In this document: piece by piece, positions 11,520-22,326 of the stretch
Position numbering within the stretch: position 1 is the stretch's first letter
How the letters are laid out: every line of letters starts with the position of its first letter
Assembly: GCA_948146395.1 (NCBI GenBank)
Contig: OX411544.1
Coordinates: 89,322,632 to 89,386,631 of the forward strand
DNA from: Fragum whitleyi
Lineage: Eukaryota > Mollusca > Bivalvia > Cardiida > Cardiidae
Direction: 5' to 3'
DNA length: 64,000 nucleotides
The notes under the pieces: model-generated
Database searches by the model: none
What the model was told of the DNA's origin: nothing
What the model saw: the letters and a program-made list of their open reading frames with translations, nothing else
Translations under genes and position numbers: made by a program

Positions 11520-11900
11520 AATAAGGATTATTTTATTAAGGCGCGTCATTTAGCACATGAGTACACAAATGACATAATGTCATTTGTGTAATTTGCCTCA
11601 GCTAAGGTAACGTCAGATAGGGTAAAAAATAGCAAAAGCAAGGTATACTCTTTCAGATTACATGCTATTCTTTCCTTCATTTCACTCTGCGTATTTGAAG
11701 TTATTTGAGCGTAACTCAATGACACTAATTGTTATAACTTTCTAAATAATCATATACAAAATGACATAGGATATTGGTGCTAAAGTGTTCACATTTCGAA
11801 ATAATTGTTTTTATTTTGTGAACAACAAACGCTTTATTGTTACGAGTGGAGTTAATGAAAGATAACTCGATCTTAGATTAAAACAAAAGACTATCCTTTT
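11520..11900. mobile_element. GTAAGATCGAT-family foldback, degenerate
   Basis: Has the GCGCGTCATTTAGCAC flank and an ACTCGATCTTAGATTAAAAC right arm as in 3123-3545 and 48200-48580; the hairpin is eroded. Confidence 0.45.
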
Positions 11901-11907
11901 TCACATA

Positions 11908-12170
11908 TGTGACCCGTCATGCGAAAAGGGACCATCTAGGTACTGCGTAAAGTGTCGACCCCAGTCAGACTGCGCGAATTGTGCAGGCTGACTAGGGTCG
12001 AAACTTGTTTGCACTTTACCAATTTTATAAATCTAGAATAATCAATTTACCTTCCCCTGAAAGAATTTTTCAAATGCGACGTCTGGTTGGCCTGTACTAG
12101 AACCAATATCTTTTCCAAATGTTTATTTTACGGAGTTCCCAGCTGGTCCCTTTTCGAATGACGGGTCACA
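11908..12170. mobile_element. MITE with TGTGACCCGTCAT ends
   Basis: Left end TGTGACCCGTCATGCGAAAA is an inverted repeat of right end TTTTCGAATGACGGGTCACA (about 27 bp in all). The interior has a second hairpin (GTCGACCC..GTCAGACTGCGC). It ends 26 bp before exon 2 of lipocalin copy 1. Relatives: 28925-29235, 29880-29925, 38503-38660. Confidence 0.75.
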
Positions 12171-12196
12171 AATAATTTGTGCCCTTTTTACCATAG

Positions 12197-12324
12197 TGGG
12201 ATGGTGAATGGTTTCTTCAATGGAGATTTGCCTCCTGCCTCTGGCGAGGTTCGGACGAGTTCGACGACTGGGTTCAAGATCTGACCCTAAATGGTGACCG
12301 AGTAGAAGTACTCGAATCTTGGTT
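12197..12324 (+). CDS. lipocalin copy 1, exon 2
   Basis: Follows ATAG acceptor and ends TGG-TT before GTGAGT (phase 2). Encodes WDGEWFLQWRFASCLW and a DEFDDW stretch; six of 42 residues differ from copy 2. Confidence 0.8.
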
Positions 12325-12420
12325 GTGAGTACATTGCCATTTTTTTTTTTTTAACAAAAATTTAATCTTCACTTGTGCAAGGGAATCGTATCGATTAGAA
12401 CTTTTTTCTAGACCAGTAGA

Positions 12421-12693
12421 TTGATTGATTGATTGATTGAATGGAGTTTAACGCCGCTTTCAACATTATTTCAGTTATATCGCGGCGACTGGAGCAACTA
12501 ACAATGTATCCCTGGTATTTCTCTCACCAGTACAACCACCACATTCTTTCCTAGCCTCCACCCGCTATCTCACATATGTCTACGATTATCAACCCATTGG
12601 TGAGAGACAAATAGTCGGAAAGAATGAGTGCCACCGTCGCGAACTCTAGATTGACAGTCCGACGCGCTACCAACTGCGCTTTGACGGCGGCTC
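12421..12693 (-). mobile_element. tRNA-derived SINE with 14-bp target duplication
   Basis: Minus-strand head GCGCAGTTGGTAGCGCG with anticodon loop CTGTCAA (GTC, Asp-like), the same body as 35261-35542 and a (TCAA)n tail. It is flanked by TCTAGACCAGTAGA (12407-12420) and TCTAGAGCAGTAGA (12694-12707), one mismatch. Confidence 0.85.
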
Positions 12694-12718
12694 TCTAGAG
12701 CAGTAGAAAATTAAGTTA

Positions 12719-13075
12719 AACAGTTGACAATATCGTGAATTTGGTAAGGTGATTTATTGAAATCGAATGAAGGAGAGGATCGAGTTTTGCATCAATTTAT
12801 AGGAACGTAATATAATATCGCTTATTTCGCCCATTTTGGCGAAATAAGCTATATTCTATTACCTCCTTTTAAAACAATCCTTATGAAAATATATTTGTGT
12901 GTCTACACGGTCCAAGCAGGCGCCTTTAAACCCACACCAGCCAATCAAATCGTTAAAAAATTTGATCGATTTGAATATTTTGTTAATCGGTTTGAACGAC
13001 TTCGAAGATTTGAACGATTTTGCGATTGACAACTTCATACGTCATATAAAACATAATAAAAGGTGTACTGATATA
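12719..13075 (+). mobile_element. MITE-A variant
   Basis: Starts ACAGTTGACAATATCGTGAA, has core AATATCGCTTATTTCG / CGAAATAAGC..ATTACCTCC, then the GTCTACACGG segment also seen beside the LINE at 10218. The B-side is rich in GATTTGAACGA repeats. Confidence 0.6.
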
Positions 13076-13370
13076 TTCAATTGATCTGTTCTTGGAACAT
13101 GAGAAATGAAATGATCGTGGTTCTATTTTTTCGGTTAAGTTAAATCTTTGCTAAGAATAATGATTACTTTTACAAGTTTAGAAAAGGTCATGTCTAATAA
13201 TTCAAGAATAATAAAAATGATAAAAGAAAATCCAGCTATTTAAAAATGTGGAGCAAGTTTTTTTTTTTCATAAAGAAACTCACTCTCCTTTGCGAATTTT
13301 TGACACTATTTGTAAACCGTTCCGACTATCTTATTGCTTAGGTTTGAATATAGTTAAACGTTTATTTCAG

Positions 13371-13453
13371 CAATGACGTATGTGCGGAGACGTCAGCCGT
13401 TTTGAGAGTGAATAATGATACGCCCGGGGTGTTCATCGTCAAGGATACATTTG
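13371..13453 (+). CDS. lipocalin copy 1, exon 3
   Basis: TTTATTTCAG acceptor, GTATGT donor (phase 1). Encodes NDVCAETSAVLRVNNDTPG and FIVKDTF; this Cys is conserved in copy 2. Confidence 0.8.
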
Positions 13454-13479
13454 GTATGTAGATTTCAATATTCAAACCC

Positions 13480-13725
13480 ATTCGGAACACCACTCGGCCA
13501 ATCTCACGATCAACCTCGGATGTACATAGACGGACTATTTTTTTAAAAATACGGGAAAACCTTGGAAAAACTCGATGACGTCAGTTAAAATGGCGTTAGC
13601 CCTCGAAACTTTGAGTGAAAACATTCTACGTCGCCAACGCTACTCGTTTGAAGTCACTGACGTGACTTCATCGTGTCCTTTTATGAATAACTTTAGATTC
13701 TTAAATAACGGCTGAAAAATCTTAA
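13480..13725 (-). mobile_element. CATTCGGAACA-family foldback, half copy
   Basis: Begins CATTCGGAACACCACTCGGCC and continues through GATCAACCTCGGATGTACAT, a TGACGTCA (13576-13583) and the AATAACGGCTGAAAAATCTT core arm, where it stops. Full copies: 16427-16841 and 39634-40045. Confidence 0.7.
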
Positions 13726-13907
13726 TTTTTGAGAATGATTCGTCATTCGATGTTGTTAATTGTATCTCTTGTGCACAGTTTCCGTTTGATATAGCATAAA
13801 CAATCTAGACTACTTGCTTCTCGTATGTAAATGGAAAGTGTATGAGATTGATCCATGACTTTACGTGTACCTTAAATCATCACTTGTCATGTTACTAGTT
13901 TTCAATT

Positions 13908-14245
13908 TTAGCTCGGCTGTTTTCGGAGAAAACTCGAGGTATTATAATGACCTTTGGGTCGTCGTCGTTGTCGAAGTCGATGTTGTTGTCGTCCGACGTT
14001 CGTCGTCATCGTGCGAAAACTTTAACATTTTTTTTGATATCTCTGGTTCTACTGAAGACAGTCACTTGAAACTTGGCATACATGTTCACCATCAAAAGAG
14101 CAAGCTATACTATCAAGGGGGATAACTCTAGATGCATTTTATGCAAATTATGCCCCTTTTTCGACTTAGTTTTTTTTTTCCACCATCCAGTACTCAACAG
14201 CCCAGCGCAGGCACCGGTAGGCGGTGCTCTTGTTAAATCACCAAA
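13908..14245 (+). repeat. dispersed 'AGCTCGGCTG' repeat
   Basis: From AGCTCGGCTGTTTTCGGAG through GTCGTCGTTGTC, TCTGGTTCTACTGAAG, ATTATGCCCCTTTTTCGACT to GGCGGTGCTCTTGTTAAA. A second copy is at 24436-24750 and a 3' part at 34250-34350. No transposase or tRNA head was seen. Confidence 0.75.
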
Positions 14246-14260
14246 CCATTTTCTGTTTAG

Positions 14261-14491
14261 GAAACGTGTGGTCGGGTGATCAAATCGTTGTTGCGACGGA
14301 CTATAACAATTACTCCGTATCGTGGGGCTGTACTAAGACATCTGTTGACGGCAGCTGTGCTGATCCTTGGGTAACAGTGAAGACACATCCAGAAACGTTG
14401 GCATAATCACGCGAGGTGTCCTTGAGGGCATTTTGCGGTTCCGGTTTGGCCTTTCCTTGAATGAACTTCGACGCACCCCCCCAGAATAACA
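14261..14491 (+). CDS. lipocalin copy 1, exon 4 (frameshifted)
   Basis: TTCTGTTTAG acceptor, AGTAAGT donor. Open to TAA 14404-14406 because of a one-base loss near 14386 compared with copy 2. The sequence beyond still aligns (VLEGILRFRFGLSL in another frame) until an extra C in 14476-14482. Confidence 0.8.
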
Positions 14492-14874
14492 GTAAGTAAT
14501 TATCTACATATTTGTTGAGATTTGTGTCTAGCCCACTCGCGTTGAGCAAGGTTGTAAAAGAATTCCAGGGTCTGAGGTTATGAAACTATATTCTATCTCA
14601 ACTGAGATCATTCTCAAATTTCAACTTGAGATTAAAACCGTATTTCTATAAACTAAAATACTAGTATAAATGTATGAAAATCAAATATTATATTTATAAG
14701 TTGTTAGCGCATGTTAAAAACGGGGTATAATTTGCAAACAGTTCTCACCATTTTGTCTTTCTGGACGCAGGACTCATCATCCCCCCGCAGTAAAAACTTG
14801 GTAGTAAACTGAAACTAGTTAGGTTCAAGGTTATTGTGTAATGGGCTTCTTCTCACTGTAGAAGTTAAGGTAGG

Positions 14875-15011
14875 GGACCTGTAATAGATCCGCAACATTT
14901 TGGAACTCATGACCTTTCACAATATTAACCGAGGTTTCCTAATGAAAATCATTAGGAAACCTCGGTTAACATTGTTAAAAATCATTACTCCCGAAGTTTC
15001 CACTACCTTAA
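14875..15011. mobile_element. small TTAA-flanked hairpin element
   Basis: TTAA-GGTAGGGGACC and CACTACC-TTAA ends enclose a near-perfect hairpin at 14920-14974 (TTAACCGAGGTTTCCTAATG and its complement, 3-nt loop). It lies in intron 4 of lipocalin copy 1. TTAA flanks suggest a piggyBac-like target. Confidence 0.5.
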
Positions 15012-15229
15012 GCTCTGAACAAAAATGACCTTGACCTTCAGTGTGACCCTGACCTCCGAGATATAGAAAAACTTCTAACAAATAACACGTCAACTCATTA
15101 GGGGGAAATGAAGTTTTTTTTTTCGAAATCCATTTTTAAATATAGAAGAAATGTTCCTGACAAAATCGAAAAAAAAAGTTCGACGGACGGCCTAACGCAC
15201 TTATGCACATATACGGTCTTGCCATACCG

Positions 15230-15370
15230 CCCTGCGTTCAGGATTCAGATTTCACAAAACGTTAGCAAAGCGCTTTCGAAATGATACCCCGCTTTGCACG
15301 TATGTGCACCTGCAAAGCGGAGTATCATCTCAAAGCGCTCGTGAAACGCTTTTACCTTCTGAACACAAGG
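15230..15370. mobile_element. foldback element, CCCCGCTTTGCACG family
   Basis: CCCTGCGTTCAGG left end, core ATGATACCCCGCTTTGCACG / CTGCAAAGCGGAGTATCAT and a degraded right end (CTTCTGAACACAAGG). Confidence 0.6.
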
Positions 15371-15603
15371 CTGATAACTATGTCTAGCTCACCCCAAGGG
15401 GGCCGACACAAAATTCAGCAAACAGAAGTTATACTATTGAAAGTCAGAAACTGCGTAACGAATTCCTTAAACGGTCCGATTTCGGAACTCATCGAACGAG
15501 GTCGTGACACTTCGGATTCACCGAACAAAACCTTTTCAGATGTTACTATGGCGATGTCAATGCATTTTTGATTTCCGCTAGTAATTCCAGAGTTTCGATG
15601 TGA

Positions 15604-16050
15604 TACAGTAAACAACATTGTGAAATTGACATGGTGAATGATTTTGGAATGGTAAAGGAATGAAATTGAATAAGTGGGTGGAGCAAGTTTTGAGTGAATT
15701 TAATGGGAGGTAATCCTATATCGCATATTTTGTTCAGGATGAAAAAAAATAGCGATATTGATACCCCCCCCCCCCCTTTAATAAAATATGCATTCAAGTT
15801 CTATACATAGCTTCCTTTTTCTTCATGCACCTATGAAACACTAGTAATTTAAATTACGTCAGAGAAATCACGATTTTTCTCTACCAAAATTAATTTTGTA
15901 TGACGTTGTTGATTCTATATTTTTCAATGGGTTTGAGCGTTTTTGATTGGTTTGAGTGTGTGTTTCGAATGAGTGAATGGAGCGCTGCGTGAGCGATTTA
16001 GCATGCTTTTGATTGAAGTGAAAGTCAAATTCACGATGTTATTAACTGTA
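15604..16050 (+). mobile_element. MITE-A, full length
   Basis: TACAGTAAACAACATTGTG to CACGATGTTATTAACTGTA, with the GGGAGGTAATCCTATATCG core and a C-rich interruption at 15762-15776. Confidence 0.8.
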
Positions 16051-16205
16051 AGAAGAAAATCGACAAATCATGATTTCGGAATGAATTCGAAATAACATTA
16101 TACTGCCTCTCCTCTAAGCTCACTCATATTGAAGCGAAAATCATTGGTGATTTTTGACTGAAATGAAAACTGATTTTGCCTTGCTTTTTAAGTATTATTC
16201 TAATA

Positions 16206-16425
16206 GTAAATAATAACATGAAATTGATATGGTGAATGATCTTAAAATGATTTTGGAACGAAATTGAGAGTTAGTAGAATGAGTTTTGAATGAAATTAGG
16301 GGGATATAATAATGATAATTAGATATCGCTATTTTCGTCCAAATTTGATGAATAAAGCTATATTACAATATGTCCCTTTGATAAAATCTATGTATTTGTC
16401 TGTTTATATGGTTTCACGTACAAAT
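16206..16425 (+). mobile_element. MITE-A, A-half
   Basis: AGTAAATAATAACATGAAATT..GGTGAATGAT through the core (AGATATCGCTATTTTCGTCC) to TGTTTATATGG, then cut by the start of the next element. Confidence 0.6.
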
Positions 16426-16426
16426 C

Positions 16427-16841
16427 ACTTTCGGAACATCACTCGACCATTTCCGTAAACTGTAACAGACCTCGGATGTATGTAAGGCGGATGGGTGTGT
16501 AACAAACACGTGCATTTTCTTAGGCGGAAACGGTGTAAGAAAAACTAGTACTTTAGATTTATACCTTTTACAGTAAATAACGGCTGAAAAATCTTAATTT
16601 TTGAGAAATTAAGATTTTTGAGGCCGTTATTTAAGAATCTAAAGATATTTATACGTGGATTCAATGGTTTCACATCAGTGACTTAAACGAGTAGCGTTGG
16701 CGACGTCGAATGTTAAAGTTCAATCGCAGTTTCGAGGGCTTACGTCATCGAGTTTTCCTAGGTTTTCTCGTATTTTTTAAAAATAGTCCGTCTATGTACA
16801 TCCAAGGTTGATCGTGAGATTGGCCGAGTGGTGTTCCGAAT
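16427..16841. mobile_element. CATTCGGAACA-family foldback, full
   Basis: Ends CTTTCGGAACATCACTCG and CGAGTGGTGTTCCGAAT are inverted. The centre is AATAACGGCTGAAAAATCTT with its mirror AAGATTTTTGAGGCCGTTATT. About 415 bp, very similar to 39634-40045. Confidence 0.75.
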
Positions 16842-17068
16842 CAGACACTCTAGAATCCAAACCAGCAAATAAAAAATGAAAATAAAAAAAAGTTCGATCG
16901 ATTTAAAAAAAATCATTTGTCGGTCTAACGATTTTGTAGCATTTTGAGTGATTTGAATGTGTGTTTTGAATGAAATGAAGCGAGCTTTGAGCGAGCGGTT
17001 TAAGATGGTTTTGATCGAGGTGAGGGTCAATTTCACGATATTACTCCTTCTCATTTTCTTTATTACAG

Positions 17069-17094
17069 GATGTCTAGTGATCGGTGGTGAATGA
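17069..17094 (+). CDS. lipocalin copy 1, exon 5 (extended frame)
   Basis: Acceptor TTATTACAG. In the ancestral phase it encodes R-C and then runs past the position of copy 2's stop to a later TGA. It is not reached if the exon 4 stop is used. Confidence 0.55.
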
Positions 17095-17664
17095 ATTAAT
17101 CCTACCAACTATCTACTGATATAACCATATATGACAAAAAGAACCATTAATTGATTTACATACTCAAATGCTTAACAAACTGATAACTACAATACAATAT
17201 ATCTTACTACATTAAACTTACATAATGTTTACAGGAAACAACAAACATTGTTGAAAACGGAGAAATCAACAAGATTTACAAATAATATATTAATTATAGT
17301 CAAAACATTTAAGGTTTTTGGATTAACAGAAGAATAAATCTTACAATATGTGAATGTTCTACACAAATATCTTTTGATAAGTGCGTAATAACTGAATTTT
17401 GAAAGGTCCATGACTTCATTTTTCGAACGAGAAGACATAAAATTTTCAAATTTTGCAAAACGCAAATTTATAGATAAAACCAAAATATGCATTCTTTCCA
17501 TGGTACTTATTGAAATATGTTTTACTTAGATGCATTGATGTTACGTTTGTTAACTAAGATGAAATAAATTTCCTACTTAACTTCTGATATATAGTTAGCT
17601 TTTTCTGTTGAACGTGATTTCCTTTTATATATCTAGACACGGCTTTAATCCGGTCTTCGTCTAC
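17095..17664 (+). other. 3' flank of lipocalin copy 1
   Basis: Parts resemble the copy 2 3' UTR (ACAAACTGATAA, TTGAAATATG). An AATAAA is at 17333-17338. The ATTAAA of copy 2 is replaced here by ACTTAG. No coding evidence. Confidence 0.45.
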
Positions 17665-18069
17665 TACAGTAAAAAACGTCGTGAAACTGACAAGACGAAT
17701 GATTTTGAAATAACTTTGGAATGAAATTAAATGAGTGTGTACAGCGAGTTTTTAGTGAATTTAATGGGAGGTAATCCAAATATCGCAAATTTTGTTCAGG
17801 ATGAACAAAATTAGCGATAGTTATTACCTCCCTTTAATAAAATGCATTCAAGTTCCATTTATTTTTTATTTCTAATATCAGACGCTGGCATCTTTTTTTT
17901 TACATTATTTATTTTGAATGGCGTTTTTGATTCTATCTTTTCCAGTGGATTTGGAGCGTTTTTGAATGATTTGAGTGAGTGATTGGAATGAATGAATGAA
18001 ACACTGAGCTAGCGATTTGGAGCGGTTTGGATCGAGATGAATCTCAATTTTACGATGTTGTTAACTGTA
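17665..18069 (+). mobile_element. MITE-A, full length
   Basis: TACAGTAAAAAACGTCGTG to TACGATGTTGTTAACTGTA with intact GGGAGGTAATCC / TTACCTCCC core. Confidence 0.8.
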
Positions 18070-19612
18070 ACGTGTTGGCTTGTTGAAACATGCCATAACG
18101 TCAAACGGAAGACACTAGTTAGAGGTAGAAATGGACTGTCTGGAGGTGTCATTCAAGAAAGGTCATTTAAGATGGAGAGAAAGGTTTCATAGGAAGTTGA
18201 CCAGCTCCGACTTTTTGCATCGCCGAGATCTGTTTGCTATTCGCGAGGCGGTCCACATAATTGATGGATATCCGGCGCCGGCCCTTGACCAAAGCATATC
18301 GTGTAAGGGCGACTGAGATTTCGTAACTGCGCCTTGTTAAAGGTAACTGCAGACACATAACACAGTTAATTTTTTTTTAAATCCCGCTATAATTGCTTGG
18401 AATTATCTTTGGAAATCGGGTTAATATAAGGCGCAATAAAGAGAGAGGGTGGTGTACGCAGTTGACGTTACGACGTCATTTAGAGGGCCGACCCCTTTTT
18501 CCCCGCACAAATCAAATATTGCAAATACTTCCTGAATTAATCGGTCGATTTTCACGAGGAAAGTTTCATTCAGCAAACTAAAGAACGAAAAATGCATTCT
18601 TTTGTTTGTGTTTACAATCAATGAGAATAATTGGTCTTGAACACTGTTGATTTCGTTTTTTTTTTAAGTTTTTGATGTTCCTGTTTTTCCCTCTTATTTT
18701 TGTAAACAAATACAATTTTCTCAAAGTTTTGCCCGGCAACTTATGCCGATTTTTTTGTATATTGTAGCGGTACAAATTTGCTAAACATTTTCTTGATAAT
18801 TATGATATGTCTACGAGTTAAATTTGTCATAAATTTCAACTTTGCAAAGTTGCGACAACAATTTTGGTTGAATTCGCCTTCGCCACAATGCCATCCTTAC
18901 TATGTTAATTTGACGTCGATTTTCGTGCAATATGGTATTCTGAAATATTTCAAATTATGTTTTATTGTAAAATATAGACTTCAGATGTATCTAATCCGAA
19001 GTGTGATTACAAAAAAAGGTGAAAAGTAATATACGTTTTCATACGATTAAAAAAAGTGTTTTTGAGATAATTCGACGCGACATTAAATTATGCTTTGAAA
19101 TTACTTAATGTTCGCCAACCGAATTTTACTAAAAAACTAACGAGAAGAAATATAATTTTAATTCATTTTTTTTTTATCAATTTGGTTTGGCAGTAATATA
19201 TAAAAAATCAAGCATAGTTCACCGGACAAATTTGCGAGGAAAAAAGTCGACATTTACAAAGACTGTGTACGAGTATAATTAAATGTCGTTCTCGGAATAA
19301 AAATGTGTAAATTATTTTCGAAATAAATCGACGATTCACAAATTTGGTTTCTAAAAAGGGACAGGCCCCTTGATGATGTCATGACGTCTTCAAAACGTTA
19401 TAAAACCAGTGAAAACGCATATTTCACCGAACAATTTCGTAGTATTAGTCAATTTTTTAAGACATTTTGAAATTTGAACCTTCCATGATCCTCTACATGT
19501 ATGTGTACGCAATTACCTTTAGCGCAGCTACGGCGTTTAAGTCATTCGTAAACATGAATGATTGAAAAAAATAATGAAAGAGCCCAAAAGTTCATCTCAT
19601 CACAGCTGCTTT
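18070..19612. other. intergenic, nothing recognised
   Basis: No exon, RNA gene or repeat end could be supported. The frames at 18131-18621 overlap on both strands and have no domain. Confidence 0.4.
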
Positions 19613-20044
19613 GGATAGTCAAACAATTCTTTGATTGGCAGAGTGTTTTGGTTAGTCAATCGATTCTTTGTATGACAGAGTGTTTTTGTAAGTCAATCGA
19701 TTCCTTGATTGACAGAGTGTTTTGGTTAGTCAATATTCTTTGATTGACAGAGTCGTTTGGTTAGTCAATCGATTCTTTGATTGACAGACTGTTTTGGTTA
19801 GTCAAACGATTCTTTGATTGACAGAGTGTTTTGGTAAGTCAAACGATTCTTTGATTGACAGAGTGTTTTGGTTAGTCAAACGATTCTTTGATTGACAAAG
19901 TGTTTTGGTAAGTCAAAAGATTCTTTGATTGACAGAGATTGTTTTAGTCAATCGATTCTTTGATTGACAGAGTGTTTTTGATAGTCAATCTATTCTTTGA
20001 TTGACAGAGTGTTTTGGTTAGTCAAACGATTCTTTGATTGACAG
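19613..20044. repeat. 37-bp minisatellite
   Basis: About twelve tandem units of GATTCTTTGATTGACAGAG plus TGTTTTGGTTAGTCAATC. Each unit contains GTCAATC and GATTGAC as a 7-bp inverted repeat around CGATTCTTT, so every repeat can fold. One unit is shortened near 19735. Confidence 0.9.
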
Positions 20045-20082
20045 TAGCGATCTGTCAATGATGGGTATGGATAAGTGTAAGT

Positions 20083-20524
20083 TACAGTTAACAGTATCAT
20101 GAAATTGACAAGTTGAATGATTTCGGAATGATTTGGAAATGAAATTGAATGAGTGAGAGGATTGAGTTTTGAGTGAAATTGAAGTCAGGTAACATAATAC
20201 CGTTAATTTTGTTAAGGGTGAACAAAATTTGCGATATAAGATTACCTCACTTTAGTAAAATAAGTATGTGAATTCCTTTAATAGTTTCTCATTTCATCAA
20301 GAACCAATCAGACGCTTACAATTTTAAATATGTCAGTGAAATCGCGATTTTTTTCTATTTATAATTTTTTGAATGTAGCTGTTCATTGTATAATTTATAG
20401 AAATTTTGGAGCGTTTTTGAGGGGTTTGGGTCAGTGTTTGGAACAAATGAATGGAACGCTAAGTGAGGGATTCAGAATGGTTTTGAATGAGATAAATGTC
20501 AATTTCGCGATGTAACAAAGTGTA
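20083..20524 (+). mobile_element. MITE-A, full length
   Basis: TACAGTTAACAGTATCATG start; core GCGATATAAGATTACCTCAC; right end degraded to CGCGATGTAACAAAGTGTA. Confidence 0.75.
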
Positions 20525-21017
20525 AGTTACCAGACAATCAATTGTTATACAACTTGCCTTCAAAAGGAAATTACTGTAGTTGTTTAGGTTTAAATACTTG
20601 ATAATCCCGTTGAAAGATGGGACATATTTTTCCATTACCCGTGGCGGCCAACGGTCGGGTGCCCGGATTGCGGCGCCCACTTCTTTCCCGGAACATTACT
20701 TTGTCACCTTATCTTTGATAACCTTGAAAATTTTGCAGTTATATTCCTATAATTGCAATCCAATAAAAATAAAGAATTTTTTGTGGTTTAAATCGCATCA
20801 CGTGGGGAAATCCATTGCACTTTATTTCTGTATAAAATGCAATAGGACTTTCGGGAAACCCCCTGAACTTCGAGCTGCGAGTCCAGTGTTGTAGGAACTC
20901 GAAAACTCTCATTCCCCTTCAACATCGTAAGAATTTTATTCAATGTATCAGAAGTTCAGATATTTTTGAAAGAATTTTTGGTCAAACGCACGCAGTTCCG
21001 ATTCTGAAATATGAAGC
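20525..21017. other. intergenic, nothing recognised
   Basis: A GC-rich patch (20638-20690, CGTGGCGGCCAACGGTCGGG) lies in two short opposing frames without a domain. Confidence 0.4.
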
Positions 21018-21433
21018 TACAGTTAATGACATCGTGAAAAAGACATCCATCTAAATCAAAAACATTCTTAATCGCTCACTCAGCGCTCCATTCATTCATT
21101 CCTAACACTCACTCAAACAATTCAAAAACGTTCAAAATGACTAAAGAATATAAGATCAAAAACTACCTTCAAAATTGTTCAAGCATGAACCAAATCGCGA
21201 TTTCACTGACATAATTGAAATTTTAAGCGTCTAATTGGTTCTTGGAGAAATAGAAAGCTGTTTATAGACCTTTTTATGTATATTTTATTTAAGAGAGGTA
21301 ATACATATCGATAATTTTGTTAATCCTGATTGGATTACCACTCTTAAATTTCACTCAAAACTCGCTCCTCTCACTCATTCTATATCATTTCCAAATCTTT
21401 TACCTCGTCAATTTCAGGATGTTTTTAACTGTA
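21018..21433 (-). mobile_element. MITE-A, full length
   Basis: TACAGTTAATGACATCGTG to CAGGATGTTTTTAACTGTA, B-end first. Confidence 0.8.
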
Positions 21434-21510
21434 TAGAACTTGTATGCACTTTTTATTCAAGGGAGGTATTTAATATCGCTATTTTTGTTCATCCTAATTT
21501 CTATACTATC
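21434..21510 (-). mobile_element. MITE-A core fragment
   Basis: GAACTTGTATGCACTTTT..AAGGGAGGTATTTAATATCG directly abuts the previous copy. Confidence 0.5.
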
Positions 21511-21979
21511 AATTTAAACAGAACAGCGAATGGTCCTTCCAAAAATTTCACTCTAGATAAGGATCAACGTCTTAATATATGCTCTTTATTAGTCATAGGC
21601 ATAGAAACTGATGAAGAGCATAAATGAAGACGTGAAATAGGTTTGTAATTTCCTATTTCAAGAAAATGTCTTTATAGTATTATTTAGAATATTTGAAAAC
21701 AGATATGACTTAAGTAAATTAAGATTTTTCACTTGTTCTTTTACAGTATTTTTGACTAGGTTCAGCTTGTTTACTATTACAATTGACCGCAGTTACTCAT
21801 AAAAATACCCTGGCTTTGTTTCCAAACATTCAGAGAAAAATTGAATATTTTCATTTAAACACAATCTCATGAGATACACATCAACACCATCAATAATATC
21901 ACCAAAAGAACATACACGCATAATCATAAACAATTTCAACAATACTTACAATATCAAGAGGTATAAGTTTACAATGAAA

Positions 21980-22150
21980 CAATTACAAATATTCTTACTT
22001 TGTCCAGATTCCTACTTTGCGCAAGGACTATTCTGGAATCGTATTTCGCAAAGTAAGAATTCTTACTATGCCCGACAAAGTGAGAATTCCTACTTTTCGC
22101 AGAATAATGCCAGAATTGTCCCGATTCCTGCTTTGAGCAGAACATATATA
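21980..22150. repeat. short inverted and direct GTAAGAATTC motifs
   Basis: ATTCCTACTTTGCGCAA, GTAAGAATTCTTACTATG, GTGAGAATTCCTACTTTTCGC and GATTCCTGCTTTGAGC recur within 170 bp in both orientations. Nature unknown. Confidence 0.45.
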
Positions 22151-22326
22151 TAAATTAAAGGGCGGGCGATTACGGCACGTGAATTTACTATTTAACCCAC
22201 ATTTTCTCCTATTAACGCCCATAATTTGTCAATTCACGTATGCTATAACGACTCGGAGACGTATATTTTATGCAATAATGTCAGATGTTCATAACCATAT
22301 TTTTTTTCAATTGATATCAAATTTAA

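Larger units (their letters stand above)
4923..17094 (+). pseudogene. lipocalin copy 1 (disrupted, five exons)
   Basis: Homologue of the intact gene at 30475-37865 with the same exon lengths for exons 1-4 and intron phases 0/2/1/1. Exon 1 encodes a signal peptide (MNAYMIVLLLAVSTVHA) and the NFDLDR strand-A lead. Exon 2 gives WDGEWF, the lipocalin G-x-W motif, and exon 4 gives ATDYNNYSVSWGC, the TDY motif. Relative to copy 2, exon 4 has lost one base near 14386, so the frame hits TAA at 14404-14406 after 155 residues. It has gained one base in the C7 run 14476-14482, so total exon length is unchanged. Exon 5 also lacks two bases before the stop used by copy 2. The C-terminal helix and last Cys are therefore lost. 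Splice sites are all intact, so a transcript may still be made. Introns are full of transposons. An assembly error is possible at the C run but less likely at 14386. Confidence 0.8.

Noticed and set aside
13865..14125. 86-codon + frame with Val-rich repeats
   Set aside because: Generated by the GTCGTCGTTGTC tract of the 'AGCTCGGCTG' repeat in intron 3.
15281..15571. 96-codon + frame
   Set aside because: Starts inside a CCCCGCTTTGCACG foldback and has no domain; no splice or homology support.
19613..20044. CRISPR-like array of regular repeats
   Set aside because: Units are contiguous 37-bp tandem repeats without variable spacers and lie in eukaryotic-type DNA.
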